A DNA stretch of 11,694 nucleotides from an uncultured Eubacteriales bacterium (GCA_900321905.1 ONXZ01000022.1:1-11694); one strand, 5' to 3'; shown: positions 1 through 6,716, numbered from the stretch's first letter. Numbers and translations: made by a program. Notes: a model not told the origin generated them from the sequence alone.

Positions 1-1533
1 CTTGTCAACGATGTTACCGTTAACGTCACTGTTTGTGAGAGTAAGTTCAGCAGTTGTGCCCGGTCCATCAGACGTATCAATGTTTACATAACCGTTGATT
101 GTTGAATTTGTAACTGTTACGTTAACGTCAGGATATGCAGTGCTGTTGATTGAACCAACAGACATTGCTCTTGCACCGAGTGATTCAGCAGCCTGCTCGA
201 CACTATAGTTAGCCCATGAGAAATCAGGAGCACTTACAGTTGAATCTGTAATTGTAATGTTACCGTTGCTGTTGCTCATCATCAGCTGATTCTTAAAGTT
301 ACCCCTCATGCCAACAGTCATATGGTCAAGAGTAAGGTTAGCATAGTTCTGAATCAGTCTCTGGATGTACTCTTTGTCAGTGCTTGCATATGTATATGTG
401 CTTGTCAGAGTACCGTTCTTGAATGTAATATTAGAATCTTTAAGAAGCTGCATAGCAGCAGACTCTGTACCGTTTGAGCCAACAGGCTTTGCGTTAATAT
501 CAAGTGTCTTGCCGTTAAAGTCGATTGTAAGGTTTGAGCCTGAACCGATGATAACGCCGTTTGACGTAGTATTAGCAAGAAGTTTGATTGTACCGCTTGC
601 AACATAGGTCTTGTACTCATATGTCGGGTCTTTAGCCTTGCTATGTGTAGCAGTTGTTACATCTGAAATAGCTGCAAGAGCCTTTTCAAATGTATCATAC
701 TTAACACCGTTAACCTCTGCTACATACTGTGTAACTTCACCGGTTGTTGCATCATATTCTGCACCTTCTGCAAGATACGCCGATGATACCTCTTTACTGA
801 AAGTACCGCCTGAAATCTTGATTGAATTAGCCTCTGCGTTGTAAACAACTTTATTGCTTGCTTCAAAAGTGCCGCCTTTTACTTCAATAGTAGCGCCGCC
901 TTCAGTATCTGTGCCGGTTGCTAAAACACCTTTACCACCAGTCTGACCGTCAGTGTAAGTACCGCTGTTGATGGTAACATTTGCATCAGTCTCTGCCCAA
1001 ACTGTGTAGAACTTTGTAGGAGTTGATGCTGCTGTTACATTGTTAAGTTCAACAGTAGCGCAACAAACATTTATACCGCCGATGCAAGTAACATCGTTTA
1101 CGGTAACCGTGCCGGTTTTGCCATACTTGCCGTTGTTATCAATAATAAGAGCATACGAACCCTCTTTATAAGAACCGTCTGTGTTCTTGGGAACAAGAGC
1201 AAATGTACCGTTCTCGATTGTAGCGCCGTTACCGCAAAATTCAACTGTAGCGTTGATTGTGCTGATTTTATGTCCGTTAAGGTCAAGTGTGCAATCCTTA
1301 AGGTCAACTATATGTTCTCTGCCATAGTCGCGCGCATTACGTTCAGTATAGGTGGCACTGTAATCAAGATCAGAACCAAGCTGAATTGTATCGCCCGATG
1401 AAGCATTTGCAAGAGCGGTTTCAAATTCATCAATGGTATTAACTGTTGTAGCAGCAAATACGGTGAAAGGCATCATTGATACAGCCATAAGAATTGAAAG
1501 AGCGATCGCTAAAATTTTCTTTGAAATTCTCAT
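1..1533 (-). CDS. Secreted beta-helix surface protein, N-terminal part (3' end beyond window)
   Basis: The reading frame is open from the ATG at 1533 to the left edge: 511 residues without a stop. Residues 1-27 form a typical Gram-positive signal peptide: RISKK, then a hydrophobic stretch, ending TVFA before ATT. The mature part has no Pro-rich or catalytic signature. It is built of short strand-turn repeats such as ATIENGTF (104-111), VTINSGTY (186-193), IEVKGGTF (216-223) and IKISGGTF (238-245), the pattern of a right-handed beta-helix found in gut clostridial surface proteins. A larger unit seems duplicated. Residues about 31-111 (DEFETALA, then LDLNGHKI, then IENGTF) correspond to about 275-375 (DTFEKALA, then IDFNGKTL, then FKNGTL). 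The start is supported by an AAAGGA ribosome binding site about 9 nt upstream. Function, ligand and C-terminal anchor are unknown because the gene is cut. Surface location is inferred from the signal peptide and repeat style. Confidence 0.88.
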   Translation of the reverse strand, partial: MRISKKILAIALSILMAVSMMPFTVFAATTVNTIDEFETALANASSGDTIQLGSDLDYSATYTERNARDYGREHIVDLKDCTLDLNGHKISTINATVEFCGNGATIENGTFALVPKNTDGSYKEGSYALIIDNNGKYGKTGTVTVNDVTCIGGINVCCATVELNNVTAASTPTKFYTVWAETDANVTINSGTYTDGQTGGKGVLATGTDTEGGATIEVKGGTFEASNKVVYNAEANSIKISGGTFSKEVSSAYLAEGAEYDATTGEVTQYVAEVNGVKYDTFEKALAAISDVTTATHSKAKDPTYEYKTYVASGTIKLLANTTSNGVIIGSGSNLTIDFNGKTLDINAKPVGSNGTESAAMQLLKDSNITFKNGTLTSTYTYASTDKEYIQRLIQNYANLTLDHMTVGMRGNFKNQLMMSNSNGNITITDSTVSAPDFSWANYSVEQAAESLGARAMSVGSINSTAYPDVNVTVTNSTINGYVNIDTSDGPGTTAELTLTNSDVNGNIVDK

Positions 1534-1681
1534 TTTAATCAAATCCTTTCGAATTATTTGTTTTTATTTTTGTTTTATATTTAACAGTGGCTTGTTGAGA
1601 AACCGTGCAGCTGACCCCGTTTGTTAACAAATTTGTTCATAATTAACCAACCTGCAAGGGAGTCCTCCCCACCTTAAATAT
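1534..1681 (-). promoter_or_regulatory. Long 5' leader of the surface-protein gene
   Basis: If transcription begins about 7 nt after the -10 element, the mRNA leader is about 147 nt. It holds a G-rich segment near its 5' end (about 1655-1675), the AACAAA/TTTGTT repeat at 1620-1637, a possible small hairpin (GGTTT pairing with AAGCC around a CTCAAC loop, about 1590-1605), an A-rich stretch, and an AAAGGA ribosome binding site near 1543-1548. I compared it by eye with the common riboswitch classes and recognise none. A long leader suggests post-transcriptional control or mRNA stabilisation, but this is inference. Confidence 0.45.
1620..1637. repeat. Overlapping palindromes TTTGTTAACAAA / AACAAATTTGTT
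   Basis: Two perfect 12-bp palindromes overlap: TTTGTTAACAAA at 1620-1631 and AACAAATTTGTT at 1626-1637. A near copy of the first, TTTGTAAACAAA (11 of 12), lies at 1763-1774. The promoter of the surface-protein gene lies between them. They could be protein-binding sites; the AT-rich background makes chance occurrence possible. Confidence 0.5.
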
Positions 1682-1687
1682 ATACTT

Positions 1688-1716
1688 AATATATTATAAT
1701 TATTTACGGTTGTCAA
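1688..1716 (-). promoter_or_regulatory. SigA-type promoter of the surface-protein gene
   Basis: Read on the minus strand there is a perfect TTGACA -35 box (1711-1716), a 17-bp spacer and a TATATT -10 box (1688-1693, 5 of 6 to consensus). The spacer is AT-rich. This is the strongest housekeeping promoter in the window, suggesting high expression of the downstream surface protein. Confidence 0.8.
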
Positions 1717-1837
1717 TACATTTTAGCAAAATTGTTGTGTCAAAAATGCAAATTGTAAAAATTTTGTAAACAAATTATTAATTTCCCGATTGTATATAGA
1801 CGCACCACAGTTTGTTTGTCTTTTATTACCATTTATA

Positions 1838-1859
1838 CAAAAAATCCTACTATTTTTTG
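1838..1859 (-). terminator. Weak AT hairpin downstream of the rhamnosidase gene
   Basis: An 8-bp perfect inverted repeat, CAAAAAAT and ATTTTTTG with a 6-nt loop, lies about 40 bp after the rhamnosidase stop codon. The stem is almost wholly A:T, so it would be a poor intrinsic terminator, but it is the only hairpin between the two genes. The rest of 1717-1899 is AT-rich, with no gene or RNA that I can recognise. Confidence 0.3.
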
Positions 1860-1899
1860 ATTATACTACAAATAACGTTCGAATATATAATGTATATAA

Positions 1900-3804
1900 T
1901 TAATATAGCAAATGCCCAAAATGCTCGTTGATAATCAAAATCGGAGCGCACGCCCAGGGGTGGAAAAGACTTGTGTTCCATTTTTGCTCTTTGCCCCAGG
2001 CTTCAAACGTTGCGGTTGCGCCCTCTTTAATCATATTGAGCCAACAGCACTCGCTCTCTGATGTAATCATATCGAGCGCAGCGTCCCCATGAGCGCAAAC
2101 ACACAGCGCTTTCAGGTAAAAATATGCCATATACACCGAGCAGCACATACCCTTTTTAAGCAGAAAATTCAGTGGAATATCACGCTTTTCGGCGCTGCAA
2201 ATGCCAAACGCAAGCGGCAAAATATTTGAGTGAACTGACGAGTGTTTGCCGCCTTTGCAGTCAACGTAAAGCCCTGTGTTTTTATCAAAAAATGTACGGT
2301 TAAACGCAGCGACAAGGGTGTTGTACTGCGGTTTGTAAGTTTTGCCGAGCAGGTCACAAATCTGCTCAAAACTGCGCACGGCAAACAGGTAATATGCGTT
2401 AATCACGCTGTGCAAACCGTACTCCTCGCTGCCACCTGTACTGTACTCGTAACCGTCGCGCATATTGTCGGGCCAGTCAACAAGATTCCAGGCGGAGGTC
2501 ACGTTTTCAAGCAATCCGTCGGCGTTCTTAAACGGCTCATACTCGCTGAGGATATCCTCGCACGCAGGTGTAAGCGACTTTAGCGTTTTGCTGTCGCCTG
2601 TCAGTCGGTAATACTTTAGCAGCATATGCGGATAGAGCAAATCGTAATCGGCAATTTTTTGCTGATACGCGCACGGCGCAACCGACAGAAACTGACCGCC
2701 GTATCTTATTGAATCCGCAAAATCGCAGAGCGCCTTTTTGAGCAGGCGGCAATCGTTTGTCAGATAGTAATGAGCAAACGCAGCAATATATGTATCGCCA
2801 AGATACTGCCCTTTTTCGCGAGTTGGGCAGTCAACAAAAACGTCCTGTACGCCGTAGTGAACAGTGTCTTTGCACAGTTCAAAAACAGTTTTTAGGCGCT
2901 CGTTATCCGTGCTGATATTCTGCGCGTTTTCATCAAACTCAAAGTGGCGCACTGCAAGAGTAACGCCGTCCACCGTCACGCCGTCATCAGCCTCAATTTC
3001 AACATATCGCATTGCTTTGTAGTCGTACTGTTCGGCAGTGTTTTCGCCCTTTTTGAGGGTGCATTTTTCCTCATACCGCACGCCGCAGCGCATATCAAAA
3101 CGAGGTCTGCCGTCGATGTCAAGTTCCTCTGCACAGCGAATATATATCGCCTTGCCGTCAGCGTTTGCAGTCGCTTTAACCATCAGCGTGCCGACATACT
3201 CACGCCCGAAATCGCAAAAGTATCGCCCGCCTTTTTGCTGAATATCAGCAGCCAGATTGTAAACCTTAACCGGCGCAAACGGCTCTGTATCAAACGTGTA
3301 GTCGCAGTCAACTTCCTTTGCAGGCTGCGGCGCAGGTTGTGGCGCAGGTTGTATAGTGGTAAAATCACGGTTTTCAAGAAACGCCGTCTCGTATCCAACC
3401 GTGTCGCCGCCGACAAATGTTGTGTCCTTGCTGTACTGCCAACTGCTGTCTGTGCCGAAAAGATACTCGCCGTCAACAATCACATCGGCAATCACGCCTG
3501 CGCGGTTGTCGCCGCTTACCCACACCCTGTTGGTAAGCCCCTGATAGTAGGCTCTGACGACAATTTCATTTTCGCCGCTGTGCAGGTAATCGGTGATATC
3601 GTATTCGTTAAACCGATAGCGGAAAACATACGACGGTGCCGGACCCTCGCCAACATACTTGCCGTTTATATAAAGTTTATAGTAGTCATCGGCGGTTATG
3701 CGTATAACTGCTGAGTTAAATGTGCCGAGGTTAAACTTTTTGCTAAAGAGCATATGCAGATTTTCGCAAACCGAGTGTGGCGCAATCCACTTTGATTTAA
3801 ACAT
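1900..3804 (-). CDS. Cytoplasmic GH78-family alpha-L-rhamnosidase
   Basis: The 634-residue product probably hydrolyses terminal alpha-L-rhamnose from oligosaccharides or glycosides. An N-terminal beta-sandwich, about 1-150, carries the carbohydrate-enzyme motif YYKLYINGKYVGEGP. A QPAP-repeat linker (152-162), a second beta domain (about 170-290) and an (alpha/alpha)6 barrel (about 295-630) follow. The GH78 motif DCPTREKGQYLGD gives D325, E330 and D337, with the same 0/+5/+12 spacing as D567, E572 and D579 of Bacillus RhaB. E601 in GATATFEAW matches the general base E841. No signal peptide and about 22 cysteines point to the cytoplasm. The protein stops at the end of the barrel, so the usual C-terminal beta-sandwich is absent. 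The start is supported by AAGGCGGTG about 6 nt upstream. It is divergent from the beta-glucuronidase gene. Family assignment is firm; rhamnose specificity is inferred from the family. Confidence 0.9.
   Translation of the reverse strand: MFKSKWIAPHSVCENLHMLFSKKFNLGTFNSAVIRITADDYYKLYINGKYVGEGPAPSYVFRYRFNEYDITDYLHSGENEIVVRAYYQGLTNRVWVSGDNRAGVIADVIVDGEYLFGTDSSWQYSKDTTFVGGDTVGYETAFLENRDFTTIQPAPQPAPQPAKEVDCDYTFDTEPFAPVKVYNLAADIQQKGGRYFCDFGREYVGTLMVKATANADGKAIYIRCAEELDIDGRPRFDMRCGVRYEEKCTLKKGENTAEQYDYKAMRYVEIEADDGVTVDGVTLAVRHFEFDENAQNISTDNERLKTVFELCKDTVHYGVQDVFVDCPTREKGQYLGDTYIAAFAHYYLTNDCRLLKKALCDFADSIRYGGQFLSVAPCAYQQKIADYDLLYPHMLLKYYRLTGDSKTLKSLTPACEDILSEYEPFKNADGLLENVTSAWNLVDWPDNMRDGYEYSTGGSEEYGLHSVINAYYLFAVRSFEQICDLLGKTYKPQYNTLVAAFNRTFFDKNTGLYVDCKGGKHSSVHSNILPLAFGICSAEKRDIPLNFLLKKGMCCSVYMAYFYLKALCVCAHGDAALDMITSESECCWLNMIKEGATATFEAWGKEQKWNTSLFHPWACAPILIINEHFGHLLY
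3319..3351 (-). repeat. 12-bp tandem repeat encoding QPAP linker
   Basis: About 2.75 copies of a 12-bp unit encode QPAPQPAPQPA (residues 152-162) inside the rhamnosidase gene, between the N-terminal beta-sandwich and the next beta domain. Copies are in frame and differ at a few bases, so gain or loss of a unit would only alter linker length. Confidence 0.75.
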
Positions 3805-3831
3805 TATTTCACCGCCTTATCTGATAAATCC

Positions 3832-3860
3832 ATAATACCTTTATTTGTTGAATTATGCAA
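3832..3860 (-). promoter_or_regulatory. Predicted promoter of the rhamnosidase gene
   Basis: On the minus strand TTGCAT (3855-3860) and TATTAT (3832-3837, 5 of 6) are separated by 17 bp. The -35 match is only moderate, which suits an activated or regulated promoter. The -35 box lies inside the spacer of the divergent glucuronidase promoter, so the two overlap. Confidence 0.55.
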
Positions 3861-3876
3861 GTGCAGATGGTATAAT
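3848..3876 (+). promoter_or_regulatory. Predicted promoter of the beta-glucuronidase gene
   Basis: TTGAAT (3848-3853), a 17-bp spacer and a perfect TATAAT (3871-3876) preceded by TGG form an extended -10 promoter. The predicted transcript start is about 3883, leaving a leader of only about 10 nt before the ATG at 3893. GGTGAT at 3884-3889 would serve as the ribosome binding site, corresponding to the 3' half of the AAGGAGGTGAT consensus. Confidence 0.65.
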
Positions 3877-3892
3877 GGGTTTGGGTGATTTT

Positions 3893-5623
3893 ATGTTATT
3901 TCCGCAACTGAACAACAGCAGACTGCTGATAAAACTTGACGGCATATGGGACTTTGCGCTCGGCAACGAAGAATTTGACGAGTCGCTCTGCCTCTCGCCG
4001 ATTGAAAACGCAGAGAAGGTGTACGTTCCAGCGTCATATAACGAGCAGAAGGCTGACGAGCGATTTTATAACCACTACGGCTGGGCGTACTATCAAACCG
4101 CCTTTTCCCTGCCCGATATATCAGAAAAACGGCTTGTACTGCGCTTTGGCGCGGTCACGCACGCGTGCAGGGTTTACCTTAACGGCAAACAGATTGCGGC
4201 ACATATTGGCGGCTTTTTGCCTTTTGAAACGAAAATTTTGCAAAGTGATTTAAAGGCGGTTAACCTGCTCGCAGTCGCGGTTGACAACCGCATTAACACC
4301 TCAACCCTGCCTGTTGGCAACGACATCAAACGGGCGATGTTCGGCAGCGGACTGCCCGACTTTGAGAGTGTTCACAAAACTGAAATCAAGCCAAAGAATT
4401 ATCCGAATTTTGACTTTTTTAACTACAGCGGCATACACCGCAGCGTTTGGTTTTATACCACGCCGATTGAACACATTAAGGATATCACTATCACAACCGA
4501 CATAAACGGCAAAAACGCCTCTGTGAGCGTAAATGCAGCGCTTTCACACGGTGGCGCTGCAGATGTTGAAATACTTGACAGATACGGCAAAACAGTAGCC
4601 ACAGGCAATACTGACGCGCCCTTGAACATAAGTGACGTACACCTATGGCAACCCGGAGCGGCATACCTCTACACCGCAAAAATCACATACAAAAACGACT
4701 GCTACTGCCAGAAATTCGGCGTGCGCAGCGTTGAAGTAAAAGGCAGCAAGTTCTTGATTAACGGCAAGCCGTTTTACTTTAAAGGATTTGGCAAGCACGA
4801 GGACAGCGATTTTTACGGCAGAGGCATTAATCAGGCGCAGAACGTAAAAGATTTATCGCTGATGAAGTGGCTCGGCGCAAATTCCTTCCGCACCTCGCAC
4901 TACCCGTACAGCGAGGAAATGCTTAATCTTTGCGATGAAGAAGGCATTGTCGTAATTGCCGAAACGCCTGCCGTTGGACTGAACAAAAACAGTTACGGCA
5001 AGGTTTTTGAAACGCACAAAAAGGTACTGTGCGATATGATTGACCGTGACAAAAACCACCCGTCAATCGTTATGTGGTCGCTTGCAAATGAGCCTGATAC
5101 CGAGGACGAAAATGCTCACGACTACTTTATGCCGCTTTACGACCTCGCGCATGAGCGCGACCCGCAAAACAGACCTGTCACCACAGTTGTTTGCAACAAC
5201 AACTACACCGCCGACAGGACTGCGCCCGCAATGGACGTTATTTGTGCTAATCGCTATTACGGCTGGTACATTTTCGGCGGTGACCTTGACGCCGCACAGC
5301 AGGCAATGACTGCCGAAATGGAGTATTTTAAGCAGTTTGGCAAGCCGTTTATGATTACGGAATACGGCGCTGACGCAATCAGCGGACTGCACCAAAGCGT
5401 GCCAACTATGTTCAGCGAGGAGTACCAGAAAGAATACCTGAAATGCATTAACTCCGTGCTTGATAAATATGATTTTGTTGTTGGTGAGCACGTCTGGAAT
5501 TTTGCAGATTTTCAGACAATTCAAGGCACGATGCGTGCCGACGGCAACAAAAAAGGCGTGTTCACACGCGACAGAAAGCCCAAACTTGCGGCGCACTATC
5601 TGCGCGAAAGATGGAACAAATAA
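3893..5623 (+). CDS. uidA: Cytoplasmic GH2 beta-glucuronidase
   Basis: The 576-residue enzyme should hydrolyse beta-D-glucuronides. Domains in order: sugar-binding sandwich (about 1-185), Ig-like sandwich (about 190-285) and TIM barrel (about 285-576). The barrel has GKHEDSDFYGRG (300-311), acid/base E400 in SLANEPDT and nucleophile E490 in ITEYGAD. The NKKG motif (552-555) recognises the glucuronate carboxylate and separates glucuronidases from GH2 galactosidases. Resemblance to E. coli UidA is strong throughout, but the active-site loop after AETPAVG is much shorter, as in no-loop gut enzymes. There is no signal peptide. The ATG at 3893 is chosen because MLFPQ...KLDGIWDF aligns with the E. 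coli N-terminus and because the frame upstream (TTG at 3845) lies within the promoter. The gene faces away from the rhamnosidase gene and ends at a shared terminator. The galactosidase alternative is unlikely. Confidence 0.94.
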   Translation: MLFPQLNNSRLLIKLDGIWDFALGNEEFDESLCLSPIENAEKVYVPASYNEQKADERFYNHYGWAYYQTAFSLPDISEKRLVLRFGAVTHACRVYLNGKQIAAHIGGFLPFETKILQSDLKAVNLLAVAVDNRINTSTLPVGNDIKRAMFGSGLPDFESVHKTEIKPKNYPNFDFFNYSGIHRSVWFYTTPIEHIKDITITTDINGKNASVSVNAALSHGGAADVEILDRYGKTVATGNTDAPLNISDVHLWQPGAAYLYTAKITYKNDCYCQKFGVRSVEVKGSKFLINGKPFYFKGFGKHEDSDFYGRGINQAQNVKDLSLMKWLGANSFRTSHYPYSEEMLNLCDEEGIVVIAETPAVGLNKNSYGKVFETHKKVLCDMIDRDKNHPSIVMWSLANEPDTEDENAHDYFMPLYDLAHERDPQNRPVTTVVCNNNYTADRTAPAMDVICANRYYGWYIFGGDLDAAQQAMTAEMEYFKQFGKPFMITEYGADAISGLHQSVPTMFSEEYQKEYLKCINSVLDKYDFVVGEHVWNFADFQTIQGTMRADGNKKGVFTRDRKPKLAAHYLRERWNK

Positions 5624-5629
5624 CATACA

Positions 5630-5663
5630 AAAACCCTCCTGCAAATTGATGCAGGAGGGTTTT
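5630..5663. terminator. Bidirectional intrinsic terminator between convergent genes
   Basis: A 14-bp perfect stem (AAAACCCTCCTGCA and its complement) with a 6-nt loop is followed by T-rich sequence on both strands. It lies 6 bp after the glucuronidase stop codon and 6 bp after the lactate dehydrogenase stop codon on the other strand, so it should terminate both transcripts. Confidence 0.93.
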
Positions 5664-5669
5664 ACTCTT

Positions 5670-6629
5670 TTAAAGTGTTTCAGGCAGTACGTCTTTTATG
5701 ACCTGTTTGAGCGTTTCGGCAGATTTAAGCAAATTTTCCTGCTCGGTTTGGTTAAGTTCAATCGGCACAGCCGCCTCAACGCCGTGCTTGCCGACTATCG
5801 CAGGCATAGAGAGCGAAACACCCTCAATTCCGTAATTGCCTTTCTGTATGCTTGAAACGGGCAAAATTGACTTCTCATCACGCACAATCGCCTCGCAAAT
5901 ACGTTTAACGCTCATCGCAATACCGTAGTAGGTTGCGCCCTTCTTTTCAATAATCTCATAGGCGCTGTTTTTAACGCCGTCTGCGATTTCGTGCATAGCC
6001 TTGTTGTGGTTGTAGTGACCGCGCATTTCGCAGAAATTGCTGAGTGGAATGCCCGATACATTGGCGCTCGACCAAGCCGCAATCTCGCTATCGCCATGCT
6101 CACCGATAATAAAAGCGTGTATGCTGCGAGGGTCCACGCCAAGGTGGTCGCCAAGCAGATACTTGAGCCTCGCCGTGTCAAGCACGGTACCTGAACCGAA
6201 CACTCTGTTACTTGGAAAACCGCTGAGTTTAGCCGCCGCATAAGTGAGGATATCAACAGGATTTGCCACAACAAGCAGAATGCCGTTTTGGTTATACTTA
6301 GTAATCTGCGGAATAACAGACTTAAAAATGCCGACATTCTTCTTGACGAGGTCAAGGCGGGTTTCGCCCGGCTTTTGACCTGCACCTGCAGTAACAATAA
6401 CTATCGCTGCATCAGAGATATCGGCATAGTCGCCTGCATAAATCTGCATAGGCTTTGCAAACGGCAAACCGTGACTTATATCAAGCGCTTCGCCCTCCGC
6501 CTTGCTTTTGTTATTATCAATCAGCACAATTTCGGAAAACAGTCCGCTCTCCATAAGCGCAAACGCAGACGCACTGCCGACAAATCCGCAACCGACAATC
6601 GCCGCTTTTCTTGAATTAATCTCAACCAT
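5670..6629 (-). CDS. ldh: L-lactate dehydrogenase (NAD-dependent)
   Basis: The 319-residue enzyme reduces pyruvate to L-lactate with NADH, regenerating NAD in fermentation. The Rossmann motif GCGFVGSASA (13-22) and NAD-binding D38 are present. The mobile loop has Q85 (Q102 in standard numbering), which marks lactate rather than malate dehydrogenase, and catalytic R91 (R109). D151 and R154 (D168, R171) and H178 in GEHGDS (H195) complete the active site. At the fructose-1,6-bisphosphate site, H171 matches H188 but R173 is replaced by K156, so allosteric activation is possible but uncertain. The ATG at 6629 is preferred because AGGAG lies 8 nt upstream and the family N-terminus fits. An in-frame ATG at 6680 would add 17 poorly fitting residues and lies upstream of the predicted transcript start. 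It is a single-gene unit, convergent with the glucuronidase gene. Confidence 0.96.
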   Translation of the reverse strand: MVEINSRKAAIVGCGFVGSASAFALMESGLFSEIVLIDNNKSKAEGEALDISHGLPFAKPMQIYAGDYADISDAAIVIVTAGAGQKPGETRLDLVKKNVGIFKSVIPQITKYNQNGILLVVANPVDILTYAAAKLSGFPSNRVFGSGTVLDTARLKYLLGDHLGVDPRSIHAFIIGEHGDSEIAAWSSANVSGIPLSNFCEMRGHYNHNKAMHEIADGVKNSAYEIIEKKGATYYGIAMSVKRICEAIVRDEKSILPVSSIQKGNYGIEGVSLSMPAIVGKHGVEAAVPIELNQTEQENLLKSAETLKQVIKDVLPETL

Positions 6630-6660
6630 AATATCACTCCTGTAAGATTTATTACTATAT

Positions 6661-6688
6661 ATTATATCAATATTTTTCAAAAAAACAA
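6661..6688 (-). promoter_or_regulatory. Predicted promoter of the lactate dehydrogenase gene
   Basis: A perfect TATAAT (6661-6666) preceded by TGA forms an extended -10. The -35 is weak, TTGTTT at 6683-6688 with a 16-bp spacer, and it lies within the 3' arm and T-run of the upstream terminator. The predicted leader is about 25 nt with an AGGAG ribosome binding site. I see no catabolite-response or Rex operator here. Confidence 0.6.
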
Positions 6689-6715
6689 GGACTGCTTTCG
6701 CAGTCCTTGTTTTTT
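6680..6715 (-). terminator. Intrinsic terminator of the GH43 / small-protein unit
   Basis: A perfect 16-bp stem (AAAAAACAAGGACTGC and its complement) is closed by a GAAA tetraloop on the minus-strand RNA and ends in a T-run. It begins 1 bp after the stop codon of the 42-residue protein gene. The flanking A-run would also allow a T-run on the other strand, but no plus-strand gene reads into it. Confidence 0.92.
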
Positions 6716-6716
6716 G

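Larger units (their letters stand above)
3830..3878. repeat. Inverted repeat made of the two divergent -10 regions
   Basis: CCATAATACC at 3830-3839 and GGTATAATGG at 3869-3878 are reverse complements at 9 of 10 positions, separated by 29 bp. Each arm is the -10 region of one of two divergent promoters, so both genes have nearly the same GGTATWATGG element. Confidence 0.65.

Noticed and set aside
1620..1650. Rex (redox regulator) operator, consensus TTGTTAANNNNTTAACAA
   Set aside because: TTGTTCATAATTAACCAA (1633-1650 region) has one good half and mismatches in the other, and it is not near the ldh promoter where Rex would be expected.
1534..1681. Known riboswitch (for example c-di-GMP) in the surface-protein leader
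   Set aside because: The conserved core sequences of the classes I can recall are not present.
2944..3714. 256-codon plus-strand open frame antisense to the rhamnosidase gene
   Set aside because: Shadow of a well-supported GH78 gene; no ribosome binding site and a cysteine/histidine/arginine-rich composition typical of antisense translation.
3845..3892. TTG start 16 codons upstream of the glucuronidase ATG
   Set aside because: It overlaps the predicted -35/-10 elements, has no ribosome binding site, and the ATG at 3893 matches the family N-terminus.
5063..5644. 193-codon minus-strand open frame antisense to the glucuronidase gene
   Set aside because: Shadow of the conserved catalytic region of the GH2 enzyme; it also runs through the terminator hairpin.
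5670..6629. Malate dehydrogenase instead of lactate dehydrogenase
   Set aside because: The specificity position is Gln (Q85, equivalent to Q102), whereas malate dehydrogenases have Arg there.
6630..6680. Extended lactate dehydrogenase start at 6680
   Set aside because: It lies upstream of the predicted transcript start and at the edge of the terminator. The extra residues do not resemble the family, while the ATG at 6629 has a proper AGGAG site.
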